Notes under the pieces: generated by a model
What the model saw: the letters and a program-made list of their open reading frames with translations, nothing else
The model's database searches: none
Told to the model about the DNA's origin: nothing
In this document: positions 9,435 through 17,523 of the stretch, in pieces
Layout of the letters: each line of letters starts with the position of its first letter
Position numbering within the stretch: position 1 is the first letter of the stretch
From: an uncultured Verrucomicrobiota bacterium
GTDB lineage: Bacteria > Verrucomicrobiota > Verrucomicrobiia > Verrucomicrobiales > Verrucomicrobiaceae
Direction: 5' to 3'
Assembly (NCBI GenBank): GCA_903848465.1
Contig: CAINGK010000157.1
Coordinates: 1-58,035, forward strand
Length of the DNA: 58,035 nt
Position numbers and translations under genes: made by a program

Positions 9435-10121
9435 TCAGCCATCGCACCTGGGACTGCTCATATCACACTCCAGCCAGGACTGGATGAAGTTCACACACTC
9501 GCGTGCATGCGTCATGACGATCAAATGACCACCCTCAAGATATAGATCTGCCTGTGGTGGCGGCAGGATCAGCTTGTCGTGCCTGCCGTGGATGCGGACC
9601 AGCCGGGTGTGATGGTCGGCAAATCCCTCCCAGGTCGAAATGGCTTGGAACACATTCCGGTAAAAACCCGCCTGGCAGGCGCTGAACATCTGGATGGAGT
9701 CGAGCACCGCGCACGCAACGGGCGTCGGCGAACGGCCCCAGATTTTTTTCAGCACAGGCTGGGAGCAGCGCAACAGCATCTGCACCAGCCGCAGAGGGAG
9801 GACTCGTGTGAGTCGTTTCATTTTGGCCGTCGAGGTAAAATTGTCCCTCGCAGTGGTACTGGCCACGAGCACAAGCGCATGGACCGGGAGGATTTTCGCG
9901 AGTTCACAAGCAAGCATGCCGCCGAACGAGCTGCCGATAAGGATGGCGTGCGGTGGTAGTTGCCATGCGTCGGCCATGAATCTGGCGACTTCCGGCATGG
10001 ATGCCTTGCCCTGGTACTCCGGCCAGTTAAGGAAGGTGCAGCCAGGCAGCTCGGTCCAGGGACCTGCATAATTGCGCTGATCCGCGCCCAGGCCGGGAAT
10101 GAGGTAGATGGGAGGAGCCAT
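9435..10121 (-). CDS. alpha/beta hydrolase
   Basis: A 228-aa cytoplasmic protein with the compact alpha/beta-hydrolase fold: an IYLIPGLGAD oxyanion-hole region at residues 5-14, a nucleophile elbow GSSFGG (Ser65), an acid candidate in RIHGRHDKLI (about residue 180) and a histidine in GGHLIVMTHA (about residue 200). No lid domain is evident. The family covers esterases, lipases and thioesterases, so the substrate is open. It starts 21 bp after glycosyltransferase GT-1 ends. That position suggests it acts on the product or precursor of the glycosyltransferases, for example a glycolipid ester; this is inference. Confidence 0.82.
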   Translation of the reverse strand: MAPPIYLIPGLGADQRNYAGPWTELPGCTFLNWPEYQGKASMPEVARFMADAWQLPPHAILIGSSFGGMLACELAKILPVHALVLVASTTARDNFTSTAKMKRLTRVLPLRLVQMLLRCSQPVLKKIWGRSPTPVACAVLDSIQMFSACQAGFYRNVFQAISTWEGFADHHTRLVRIHGRHDKLILPPPQADLYLEGGHLIVMTHARECVNFIQSWLECDMSSPRCDG

Positions 10122-10142
10122 GTGCTGCTGGATTTTGTGCGT

Positions 10143-11399
10143 TCAGGATGACCTCAGGTATCTTCCCTCCAGCCACTCTACAATTGGCCCTGCATCGCGG
10201 TTAGCCTTGATCTTGGCGGCAAGCTCTTTGGCCTTCATCTGTAACCGCTGATCCGACAAACAGCGTTGCAGCAGGGGCAGCGCCCGCTCAAGTGAAAAAC
10301 GGCTGGCACGGATGCTGAGGCCGGCTCCGAGACGCTCCAGGCGCTCCGCGTTGTCGTGCTGATCCAAGGCCATGTCCACCACGAGCTGCGGCACCCCTGC
10401 CGCCAGACTTTGCGCGATGGTGCCGATGCCACCGTGATGCACAAACGCGGAGGCGTGCGGCAACAGCGCGCTGAACGGGGCGTAAGCGGCGACGAAAATG
10501 GAGGGAGGGAGCCCCTCGGGCACCTGGGTCGTTTTGGAGGTTAGAAACACCGCACGGCAGCCGAGTTTTTCCGTCAGCGTGACTGCGGTTTCAAAGAATC
10601 GCGTAGCATGATGATGTCCGGTGCCCGGCGTAAAGACCACGGGAGCCGCGCCTGCCTGCAAAAAAGCCTGGAGATCCGGCTCCAGCGGGCGTTCGGCCGC
10701 CATGTCTTCCAGCGGAAAATCCCATTGCAGAAGATTTTGCGGCCAGTCCGGCTGTGGCTGGGCAAACCAGGCAGGAAACAACGCCAACACACCGTCTGGA
10801 GAGTGCCACCACTGCCGCCAGAGACTCAGTGGCTTGGTAACGCCGTTTTCGGCACAGCACCGCCACACTGAAAACAGCGCAAAAAAATCGAGCGGATTCG
10901 GAAATGCCAGGATCGCCTGGCGCACCCACAATGGCAGCCTCCGCAACCAGCGGACCAACGGAATGATCTGCGGCACATCATACGCGCTCACAAACATCAT
11001 GGGATAGAGATGCACGCTCACCAGTGGAATGCGCAGCTTCTCCCGCATCAATCGGGCACCAAAACAGATCATCGGTGCCAGCATCAGGTCTGGCACCCCT
11101 TCCCTGGCAATAAGGGCTTCAACCGCCTGCACATAATCACCCGTGGCATGGCCAGCGTGCTGGTAGGCCACCTTGGAGCCAATAGCTGGCCGCCACAAAC
11201 CAGGGTCCTGCAACATCTGCTCAACGGCATCATTGCCGACGGCTACAAAGTTCAGCCCTGCGCTGATGGCTGGCTCCTGGTGAATGCGTGCCGTGATCAT
11301 GGTCACACGATGCCCTCGGCGCATCAGCAGTCTGCCAAGCCAGATGAATGGAAAAATGCTGCCGGATGTACCAAAGGGCAGCAGCAAGACATGGCTCAT
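10143..11399 (-). CDS. MGT/YjiC-type glycosyltransferase (array copy GT-1)
   Basis: A 418-aa cytoplasmic GT-B enzyme of the UDP-glycosyltransferase (GT1) superfamily. The N-terminus MSHVLLLPFGTSGSIFPFIW is the acceptor-side Rossmann opening. The donor-side signature is AFVHHGGIGTIAQSLAAGVP, followed by DQHDNAERL, as in sterol and macrolide glucosyltransferases. Its ATG (11399) overlaps the stop of a decayed paralogue in an ATGA arrangement, so it was once translationally coupled to it. It is about 40-50 percent similar by eye to GT-3 (12940). Likely product: a glycosylated lipid or small molecule. Confidence 0.88.
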   Translation of the reverse strand: MSHVLLLPFGTSGSIFPFIWLGRLLMRRGHRVTMITARIHQEPAISAGLNFVAVGNDAVEQMLQDPGLWRPAIGSKVAYQHAGHATGDYVQAVEALIAREGVPDLMLAPMICFGARLMREKLRIPLVSVHLYPMMFVSAYDVPQIIPLVRWLRRLPLWVRQAILAFPNPLDFFALFSVWRCCAENGVTKPLSLWRQWWHSPDGVLALFPAWFAQPQPDWPQNLLQWDFPLEDMAAERPLEPDLQAFLQAGAAPVVFTPGTGHHHATRFFETAVTLTEKLGCRAVFLTSKTTQVPEGLPPSIFVAAYAPFSALLPHASAFVHHGGIGTIAQSLAAGVPQLVVDMALDQHDNAERLERLGAGLSIRASRFSLERALPLLQRCLSDQRLQMKAKELAAKIKANRDAGPIVEWLEGRYLRSS

Positions 11400-11560
11400 G
11401 AGACGGGGTGACAGGAATTGAGAGGCGGCCAGGCCCGCTTCAGCAGTTCTTCATGTGCAGGCACGGGACGCAGTTGCATCACTCATCCTAGCGCAACCTG
11501 GCCAATCGCAACCCCATGCCGCAAATGTTTCGACTCATGCGGCACATATCCTGATTTGTG
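11398..11560 (-). pseudogene. 3-prime relic of a fourth glycosyltransferase (GT-X)
   Basis: Read on the minus strand, this stretch gives a line beginning VPHESKHLRHGVAIGQVAL, then an in-frame stop, then LRPVPAHEELLKRAW and a TGA that overlaps the GT-1 start as ATGA. GT-3 has the corresponding C-terminal sequence VAHELTQLLHGVAIRQASL, then KLRQTLSLEELLAW and its own stop. The nucleotide match covers 58 bases with clear identity, including CATGGGGTTGCGATT. This is the decayed end of a GT-3-like gene directly upstream of GT-1. Confidence 0.75.
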
Positions 11561-11580
11561 GAGCGAACAAACAAACCGTT

Positions 11581-12840
11581 TCATGCCGCGCCGGGGGCGG
11601 TCATTTTTGTCTCAAGCCACTCGGCAAGCTCTGTCGCAGGCCTGCGGTTTCGCAGCCGCTCTGCACACTGCATGGCGTTGCGGCGTATGTCCTCTGCTTC
11701 CAAACAACGGCGCAGCAAGGGTAATGCATGGGCGACCGACCATTGGCGCAAGTCAAGCCGCAGTCCGGCCCCCAACTGCTCCACATAGCAGGCATTGTCA
11801 AACTGGTCGAAAACCAAGGGAACGACGATCTGTGGCAGCCCTGCGGCAAAACACTGGGAGACCGTACCAATGCCGCCATAGTGCACACATGCGCATGAGC
11901 GAGTGAGCAGCTTGCTGAATGGTACGAAAGTTGTCACAAAGATGGAGGAGGGCAACCCATCAGGCATCGGATCCCCTTGACGAGTGACAAACACCGCCCG
12001 GCCGCCAATCCGTGCGGTAAGCTCGGTGGCAACTTCATAAAAACGTCTGGATCGTGTCGGGTCGTTGCCGAAGCGGAAAACCACCGGCGAATCTCCCGCA
12101 TCAAGAAATGCCGCCAAAGCTGGATCAAGCTCGTTAGCGCCCGCCAGATCTTCCAGCGGAAAGTCCCATTGCAAAGTGTGAATAGGCCAGTCCATCTGGG
12201 GTTTGGCGTACCAGAAGGGAAACAGAACTAAAGAACCATCCGGAGAGTAAAACCATTGGCGCAACCAAAGCGGTAGCCTGACCCCATGTTCGGCACAGCA
12301 TTTTCTCAGATAAGGCTTCGCCAGATGGTCATAGGGAGCCACCAGATCGAGGATTTTCCTCCGCAGCAGCAGCGGCAGCATTCTGAGCAGTCTTGCACAA
12401 GGCACTCCCAACGGCACCTCGTGGACGCTCATAAGCTGAAGCGTGGTCATATGTGTGGTGATCAAAGGCACGCCCAGTTTGGCACGTAAAATCGGCGCGG
12501 TGAAATTCATGATCGGTGCCATCAGCAGATCCGGCAGACCATTGACTTCCATCCACTTCATCACCGCGTTGACGCTCATGATGGTCCAGAAACCGGCATA
12601 GTCGTAGGTCATCTTGAGAGCTGAATGCGGACGCCAGTAGCCAGCATTGAGATATGGCTCCTCACGGCCTTCGTCATCAAGGGCCACAAATTCCAGTCCC
12701 GCCTGCTCCACCAATTCGCGATAGTTTGCCAGCCATAGGAGGGTCACCTGATGACCGCGGACACTCATCTGGCGCCCAATCCAGATCATCGGCAGCAGAT
12801 CACCCGTCGTGCCTAATGGTAGCAGTAGAATTTTGCTCAT
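11581..12840 (-). CDS. MGT/YjiC-type glycosyltransferase (array copy GT-2)
   Basis: A 419-aa GT-B enzyme; ATG 12840 gives MSKILLLPLGTTGDLLPMIW, aligning with the other copies, so the 23 extra upstream residues are excluded. The donor-site motif reads CVHYGGIGTVSQCFAAGLP: the usual second histidine of H-H-G-G is tyrosine here. It is clearly the most divergent of the three copies. It has no coupled start, being separated by about 100 and 180 bp from its neighbours, and those gaps contain the two stubs of a decayed paralogue. It therefore seems to have arrived in, or replaced the middle of, an older gene. Confidence 0.87.
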   Translation of the reverse strand: MSKILLLPLGTTGDLLPMIWIGRQMSVRGHQVTLLWLANYRELVEQAGLEFVALDDEGREEPYLNAGYWRPHSALKMTYDYAGFWTIMSVNAVMKWMEVNGLPDLLMAPIMNFTAPILRAKLGVPLITTHMTTLQLMSVHEVPLGVPCARLLRMLPLLLRRKILDLVAPYDHLAKPYLRKCCAEHGVRLPLWLRQWFYSPDGSLVLFPFWYAKPQMDWPIHTLQWDFPLEDLAGANELDPALAAFLDAGDSPVVFRFGNDPTRSRRFYEVATELTARIGGRAVFVTRQGDPMPDGLPSSIFVTTFVPFSKLLTRSCACVHYGGIGTVSQCFAAGLPQIVVPLVFDQFDNACYVEQLGAGLRLDLRQWSVAHALPLLRRCLEAEDIRRNAMQCAERLRNRRPATELAEWLETKMTAPGAA

Positions 12841-12843
12841 TCG

Positions 12844-12943
12844 TTTCGAGAAATGGAAGGTGCGCAGTATTTGCCCCCAACCACACAAACTGCATGATCC
12901 CAGTCGCATGCATGCCGAATAGCGGCGGCAGGAGATGGCTCAT
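12844..12943 (-). pseudogene. 5-prime relic of the fourth glycosyltransferase (GT-X)
   Basis: Directly at the GT-3 stop an ATG (12943, overlapping as ATGA) opens a frame reading MSHLLPPLFG, then IMQFVWLGAN. This parallels the start of GT-1 (MSHVLLLPFG, then IFPFIWLGRL), including the F-x-W-L-G motif. The similarity fades within about 30 codons, just before the GT-2 start. With the 3-prime relic at 11398-11560 it brackets GT-2. Confidence 0.65.
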
Positions 12944-14196
12944 GAGAGGGGGACACTAGGCTTTAAGCATGATTCGATCCACGCCAGGAGCTCCTCAAGA
13001 GAAAGCGTCTGACGCAGTTTCGCCGCATATTTCAGCGAAGCCTGACGAATCGCAACCCCATGCAGCAGTTGTGTCAGCTCATGCGCCACCCGCACAGGCG
13101 TGAACTGCCGTACAGTGAGGCCAGAGCCAGCGCCGAGCCGCTCCAAACGCGCCGCGTTATCGGGTTGATCGTGAGCCATCGCCATGATGAGCTGCGGCAC
13201 ACCGGCAGCAAAGCCCTGCGACATCGTGCCGATGCCGCCATGATGCACAAACACCGCTGCGTGCTGCAGCAGCGCACTGAACGGCGCGTATTCGACCGTG
13301 AGAATGCTCGCAGGCAGATTCGGCGGCACCTGTTTCGGCTCACGCGTGACAAAGACCGCGCGGCAGCCGATGCGTTGCACGGCTTCCGCTGCGACCGCAA
13401 AAAAACGTGCAGCCTGCACATTGGCACTGCCGGGAGTGAAGATCACAGGGAGCTCCCCGCGCGCGAGAAACGCCTGCAACTCCGGTTGAAGCGCCTGCTC
13501 TGCCGCGAGATCTTCGAGCGGAAACGTCCATTGCAGCAGATGCTTCGGCCAGTCGGGCTGCGGCGGTGCAAACCATGCGGGAAACAAGGCGAGCACGCCA
13601 TCGGGAGAGTCCCACCACTCACGCCACAGACTGCGCGGCGGTTTGACGCCGTTCGCCTCACAGATGCGGCGCACTGTGGGCAGCGCAAAGAAATCGACTG
13701 GATTCGGTAGGGAGAGAATCAGTTTTTTGAACCACACAGGGAGCTTGTTGAAGAGGCCTATGACCGGATGGAGCAGCGGCGTCTCATACGCACTCACAAA
13801 AACGGCGGGCTGTAGATGCACCGTAATGAGCGGAATACCGTGTTTTTCACGGGCAAGGCGTGCGGCAAATGCGGTGACGGGCGCCAACATCAGATCGACC
13901 TTCCCACAGCTTTCGATGGCCGCGAGATAGGGCTCCACGGATTTGGCGGCAAACTCAAACACGACCTTCGTACCAATGCCTGACTTCCAGATGCGCGGGT
14001 CTCGAATCATGGCTTCGAAGTCGTCCTTTTCCCCCAGGGAAATGAACTCGAGGCCGGCCTTGCGAGCATGCTCTTCAAACAGGCAGGCTGTGATCATCCT
14101 CACGCGGTGCCCGCGTGCCTTGAGCTGCCGCCCCAGCCAGATGAAGGGGAACACATCGCCGGCGCTGCCGAAAGGGAGCAGAAGGATCTCAGCCAT
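12940..14196 (-). CDS. MGT/YjiC-type glycosyltransferase (array copy GT-3)
   Basis: A 418-aa GT-B enzyme of the GT1 superfamily, opening MAEILLLPFGSAGDVFPFIW. The donor-site motif is VFVHHGGIGTMSQGFAAGVP, then DQPDNAARLERLG. It overlaps the LplT-like gene by 8 bp, which suggests translational coupling, and its own stop overlapped the start of the lost paralogue. It is closest to GT-1 and to the GT-X relics, so GT-3, GT-X and GT-1 were probably one tandemly duplicated, coupled run. The nucleotide-sugar donor and acceptor are not readable; the LplT-like neighbour hints at a lipid acceptor. Confidence 0.88.
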   Translation of the reverse strand: MAEILLLPFGSAGDVFPFIWLGRQLKARGHRVRMITACLFEEHARKAGLEFISLGEKDDFEAMIRDPRIWKSGIGTKVVFEFAAKSVEPYLAAIESCGKVDLMLAPVTAFAARLAREKHGIPLITVHLQPAVFVSAYETPLLHPVIGLFNKLPVWFKKLILSLPNPVDFFALPTVRRICEANGVKPPRSLWREWWDSPDGVLALFPAWFAPPQPDWPKHLLQWTFPLEDLAAEQALQPELQAFLARGELPVIFTPGSANVQAARFFAVAAEAVQRIGCRAVFVTREPKQVPPNLPASILTVEYAPFSALLQHAAVFVHHGGIGTMSQGFAAGVPQLIMAMAHDQPDNAARLERLGAGSGLTVRQFTPVRVAHELTQLLHGVAIRQASLKYAAKLRQTLSLEELLAWIESCLKPSVPLS

Positions 14197-15478
14197 GCCT
14201 GCTGTTTAGACTGCCATGGGACCAGCGTTTGAGCAATGCGGGCAGAGCCTGCGGACGTGACATCGTCACATAAATGCCGCCGACCACCGCACTGGCTCCG
14301 CAGAACCAGAAGATGTCTCCCGGCGTCCAGCCCAGGCGGGTGTTCAGCTCCTTTTGCAGCAAAGCGGCGGCGCTGATGCCCACCCATGAGAGCCACGAGG
14401 CAGCGCCCTGCACTGAGCCTTTGCGATCTGCAGGTGGCCGATGCTGCAGCACCGCCGCCAGCGGCACGATGAACATGCCACCACCAATTCCAAGAAGTGT
14501 GAGGCAGAAGGTGAATGCCGATCTGGAGATGTCAGCCAACCCAAGAGCGAAGCCCATCGCGGCCATGAGGAAGGCTCCGAGCGGGATGAGGCCGTACTCC
14601 ACATGATCCCCGCTCAATTTACCAGCGAGCAGGCTGCCCGTCGCCATGCCGATGGCGAGTGCGACCTGCAACGCGCTGTTTTCCATCGGCTTGATGTGCA
14701 GCACCTGCTCCGCATAGAGCACTAGGTTCATCTGAATGAGCACGGCGATGAAAAAGAAGCCCGTGTTGCCGAGATTTGCCCGCCACAAGTCGCGATCCGT
14801 ACGCATCCACTTAAATTCACGCCACAAGTCGCCGAGGAAGTTGAGGCGCAGCGGCTTGTCTGGACTCGCAGCAGGCACCCGCGTGATGCCCAGGCTCATC
14901 AGCCAGCCGATCATGGCCAGCCCAAGCAGAATGCCACCCGACCACGCCGGTTTGCCGGCAAAGCTCTCAGCCAGCCACGCAGCGGCCAGCGTGCCGAAGA
15001 TTGCGGCCAGAAAGGTGAGCATCTCAATCACGCCATTGGCCCATGAAAGCTTCGAAGGCGGCACCACTTCAGGCAGCGAGCCGTACTTGGATGCCGCAAA
15101 GAATGCGCTGTGTACGCCCATGAGGCAGATGCTCACGAGCTGCAGGCCCATCTTGCCGGAGGCCAGCGCATAGGTGGCGAAGATCATGATCCCGATCTCC
15201 ATCGTTTTCACGCCGATCATCACGTGCCGTTTGCTAAAGCGATCCGCCATCCAGCCTCCCAGCATTGAAAGCAGCAAAAATGGAATGGCAAAGTACATGC
15301 CTGAATCCGATACTAGCGCGTCGAGCTGCTCCTTGGGCAGCTTCTGCGCGATCACCAGGTAAATGACCAGCCATTTGAGCACGTTGTCAGAGAACGCCCC
15401 CTGAAACTGCGTGCCCATCAGGCTCCAGAAGCCGCGCTGCCAGTGGGATTCAGGGGTCGGGGCGGAGGAGTCGTTCAT
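14189..15478 (-). CDS. MFS transporter, LplT-like (lysophospholipid carrier family)
   Basis: A 429-aa inner-membrane protein with about 12 helices. It opens with QFQGAFSDNVLKWLVIYLV, an N-terminal pattern shared with LplT and Aas-type carriers, which flip lysophospholipids inward for reacylation. The MFS loop 2-3 motif appears as GGWMADRFSKRHVMIG. A G-S-L-P-E segment after helix 4 (SKYGSLPEVVPPSKLSWANG) is also typical of this branch. The start overlaps the upstream membrane-protein gene by 4 bp (ATGA), and the end overlaps GT-3 by 8 bp, so the three are probably co-translated. Substrate by homology only. Confidence 0.82.
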   Translation of the reverse strand: MNDSSAPTPESHWQRGFWSLMGTQFQGAFSDNVLKWLVIYLVIAQKLPKEQLDALVSDSGMYFAIPFLLLSMLGGWMADRFSKRHVMIGVKTMEIGIMIFATYALASGKMGLQLVSICLMGVHSAFFAASKYGSLPEVVPPSKLSWANGVIEMLTFLAAIFGTLAAAWLAESFAGKPAWSGGILLGLAMIGWLMSLGITRVPAASPDKPLRLNFLGDLWREFKWMRTDRDLWRANLGNTGFFFIAVLIQMNLVLYAEQVLHIKPMENSALQVALAIGMATGSLLAGKLSGDHVEYGLIPLGAFLMAAMGFALGLADISRSAFTFCLTLLGIGGGMFIVPLAAVLQHRPPADRKGSVQGAASWLSWVGISAAALLQKELNTRLGWTPGDIFWFCGASAVVGGIYVTMSRPQALPALLKRWSHGSLNSRHG

Positions 15479-16137
15479 GCGCGTTTGGCTGCTACTTGTT
15501 CAGGCGTGGGGCAGATTTTTTTCAAAACGAAATGCGTTGGCACAAAGACGACAATGATGAGCAGTGCAATCCATGTCACGAGATAAAGTTCCGGACTCAT
15601 CCAGGTCTGCGGCTGCGCATCGTTCATGCCGAAAACGTAGTCCACATTGCGCGGCAGATTCGGATCGGCGAGTTTTTCACCCGCCTTCGGCAACCAAAAG
15701 AATGCCACAAGGCACAGGCCTGAAGCCAGTGCCGTCCAGCCTTTGAGGGCGCGCTTGTCGTAGCCCAGCCTGAACACGAGAAAAGCCAGCAGGAAGGGCA
15801 ACCAGCCATGGAAGAGCGACAAGCCGCGCAGATAAAGCGGCTTGGTGCCATCAAACATGTAAGCCGTCATGCCCGTCATTTTGAAGCCGCAAAGCTGCAC
15901 AACATAATCCACGCACCACAAGGCCTGCGGCATCAGGATTCCCACGGCGGGCAGAGAGATGAGCAGCGGACTTTCTAGCCACACGCCGGCCAGCGTGAGC
16001 AGCAGGGCGACGTCGCAAAAATAAAGGAAGTTCGTCGGGCCGTAGTGGTACCAGTAAACGGGAATCAATACCGCCATGAAAGCGGTGTAGGCGAGCTTGA
16101 GCCAGAGCGGGATTGCGGGTGAGGTGCTTGTTTTCAT
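15475..16137 (-). CDS. polytopic membrane protein, unknown function
   Basis: A 220-aa protein with six or more hydrophobic segments (about residues 12-30, 35-52, 58-75, 105-122, 130-150, 185-205). Loop motifs include YWYHYGPTNFLYFCD, FHGWLPF and RNVDYVFGMNDAQPQTWM. I recognise the last as recurring in uncharacterised membrane proteins of Planctomycetes and Verrucomicrobia, but not as a named family. It appears to be the first gene of the minus-strand cluster and overlaps the LplT-like gene by 4 bp, so it probably works with that carrier. No catalytic motif is visible. Confidence 0.8.
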   Translation of the reverse strand: MKTSTSPAIPLWLKLAYTAFMAVLIPVYWYHYGPTNFLYFCDVALLLTLAGVWLESPLLISLPAVGILMPQALWCVDYVVQLCGFKMTGMTAYMFDGTKPLYLRGLSLFHGWLPFLLAFLVFRLGYDKRALKGWTALASGLCLVAFFWLPKAGEKLADPNLPRNVDYVFGMNDAQPQTWMSPELYLVTWIALLIIVVFVPTHFVLKKICPTPEQVAAKRA

Positions 16138-16216
16138 GCAAGGAAACCTTCCAACTGACGCTTCAGTGTGACCAATTGACCGTCTGTGAGCTTACATTGA
16201 AAAAATGCATGAATCG

Positions 16217-17392
16217 CTACTGGACGCTCAGACCTGCCATGTCGCCTGTCGCATTGCGCATGTAAATGTGTCCGTTTGCCAGCACCGGCGCGCTCCAGCA
16301 GCGCCCAGTAAGTACCGGGGTGCGGGAAATAGGCTCAAATTTGTTCGGGCTGGCTTTGGCGATGATAAGTTCCCCCTTGGCGGTCATGATGATGAGCTTG
16401 CCGTCGGCGGCCATCAGCGAGCAGAAGCCAACATCGGCGGCGCTCCATTTTTCAGTGCCAGTGGCGAAGTCGATGCACTTCAGGCTGGCAGTTTTGCCTT
16501 CATCGCCATCGCTGCCGTAAAGATGACCGTCGATCAGCACGCTGGAGTTGAATTGATTTTTCATCACCCGGCTGCGCCATACCTCTTGGGGCGCGGCGGA
16601 AGCGAGATCAAGCAATGCGCAGCCTTTGTTGTAGCCGGAGGAAATGAAGAGCTGGGTGCCGCTGAGAATCGGATCGGCAGCGTTCACGCCGTAGCTCGTG
16701 GACCAGGTGTGCTCCCACAAAACGCTGCCGTTGCTTGGATCGACGCCTTTGTAGGCCCGGCCAGAACTCAGCACGACTTGTGCTTTTCCATTCACCGTGA
16801 TCGGATATGGCGTGCAGTAGCCCGAGTTGGCCTTGTCGCTGGTCCACACGATCTTGCCAGTAGCTTTCTCGACTGCAGTGCCGGCTTTGCCAACGTTCAC
16901 GATGAGAAGGTTGCCCATGACGAGAGGAGACCCTGCGAAACCCCAGTCAGGAATGTCGGCCTCGGTTTCTTTCTGGATGTTTTTCTGCCAGACGATCTTG
17001 CCAGTGGCTGCGTCGAAACAAAACAGATCGCCCCAGCGGCTCAAATGATAGGCCTTGCCGTCTTCAATTGTCGGTGTAGCCGAGGTGCCGCCTTCGTAAT
17101 ACTTGTCACCCAAATCGGCCGCGTAGGCATGTTTCCAAACCTGCTGCCCGCTCTTGGCATCAAAGCAGAAGACCGTGTCCTTGCCGTCCGCATGTCCCGT
17201 GGTGTAAACGCGACCATTGGCCACGGTGAAGGAGGCGAAGCCGATGCCAATCTGCGCGGTCCAGACTTTTTTGATTGTTGTTCCAGCCAATTTCTCACTC
17301 GAAATGCCATCGTGATTTGGCCCGCGCCAAATCGGCCAGTCGGCGGCTTGCAGGGTGGTGGCAGCAGCGAGGAGAAGGAGCGTGTATTTCAT
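16217..17392 (-). CDS. secreted PQQ-like beta-propeller protein
   Basis: A 391-aa protein; ATG 17392 gives a signal peptide (MKYTLLLLAAATTLQAAD), and the 27 codons before it are rejected. The mature protein begins WPIWRGPNHDGIS, the usual start of planctomycete/verrucomicrobial outer-membrane PQQ-repeat proteins. Repeats with a G-x-W/V-W pattern follow, such as FCFDAKSGQQVWKH, FCFDAATGKIVWQ and KATGKIVWTSD. It probably forms an eight-bladed propeller like BamB. No quinoprotein dehydrogenase residues are identifiable, so a structural or binding role is as likely as an enzymatic one. It is monocistronic and divergent from the TrhO-RluA gene. Confidence 0.9.
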   Translation of the reverse strand: MKYTLLLLAAATTLQAADWPIWRGPNHDGISSEKLAGTTIKKVWTAQIGIGFASFTVANGRVYTTGHADGKDTVFCFDAKSGQQVWKHAYAADLGDKYYEGGTSATPTIEDGKAYHLSRWGDLFCFDAATGKIVWQKNIQKETEADIPDWGFAGSPLVMGNLLIVNVGKAGTAVEKATGKIVWTSDKANSGYCTPYPITVNGKAQVVLSSGRAYKGVDPSNGSVLWEHTWSTSYGVNAADPILSGTQLFISSGYNKGCALLDLASAAPQEVWRSRVMKNQFNSSVLIDGHLYGSDGDEGKTASLKCIDFATGTEKWSAADVGFCSLMAADGKLIIMTAKGELIIAKASPNKFEPISRTPVLTGRCWSAPVLANGHIYMRNATGDMAGLSVQ

Positions 17393-17523
17393 ACCCCCGG
17401 AATGGAGCGGGAACGGCCTGAAATGGCAAGCTTGATCTCGATTGCGCCCCACTGTGCCATTCCTGCGCTGCAAGTGCTGTTTGCACTCGCCGTCTGCCTG
17501 TTCATGTGCTTTTTCAACCGTGC

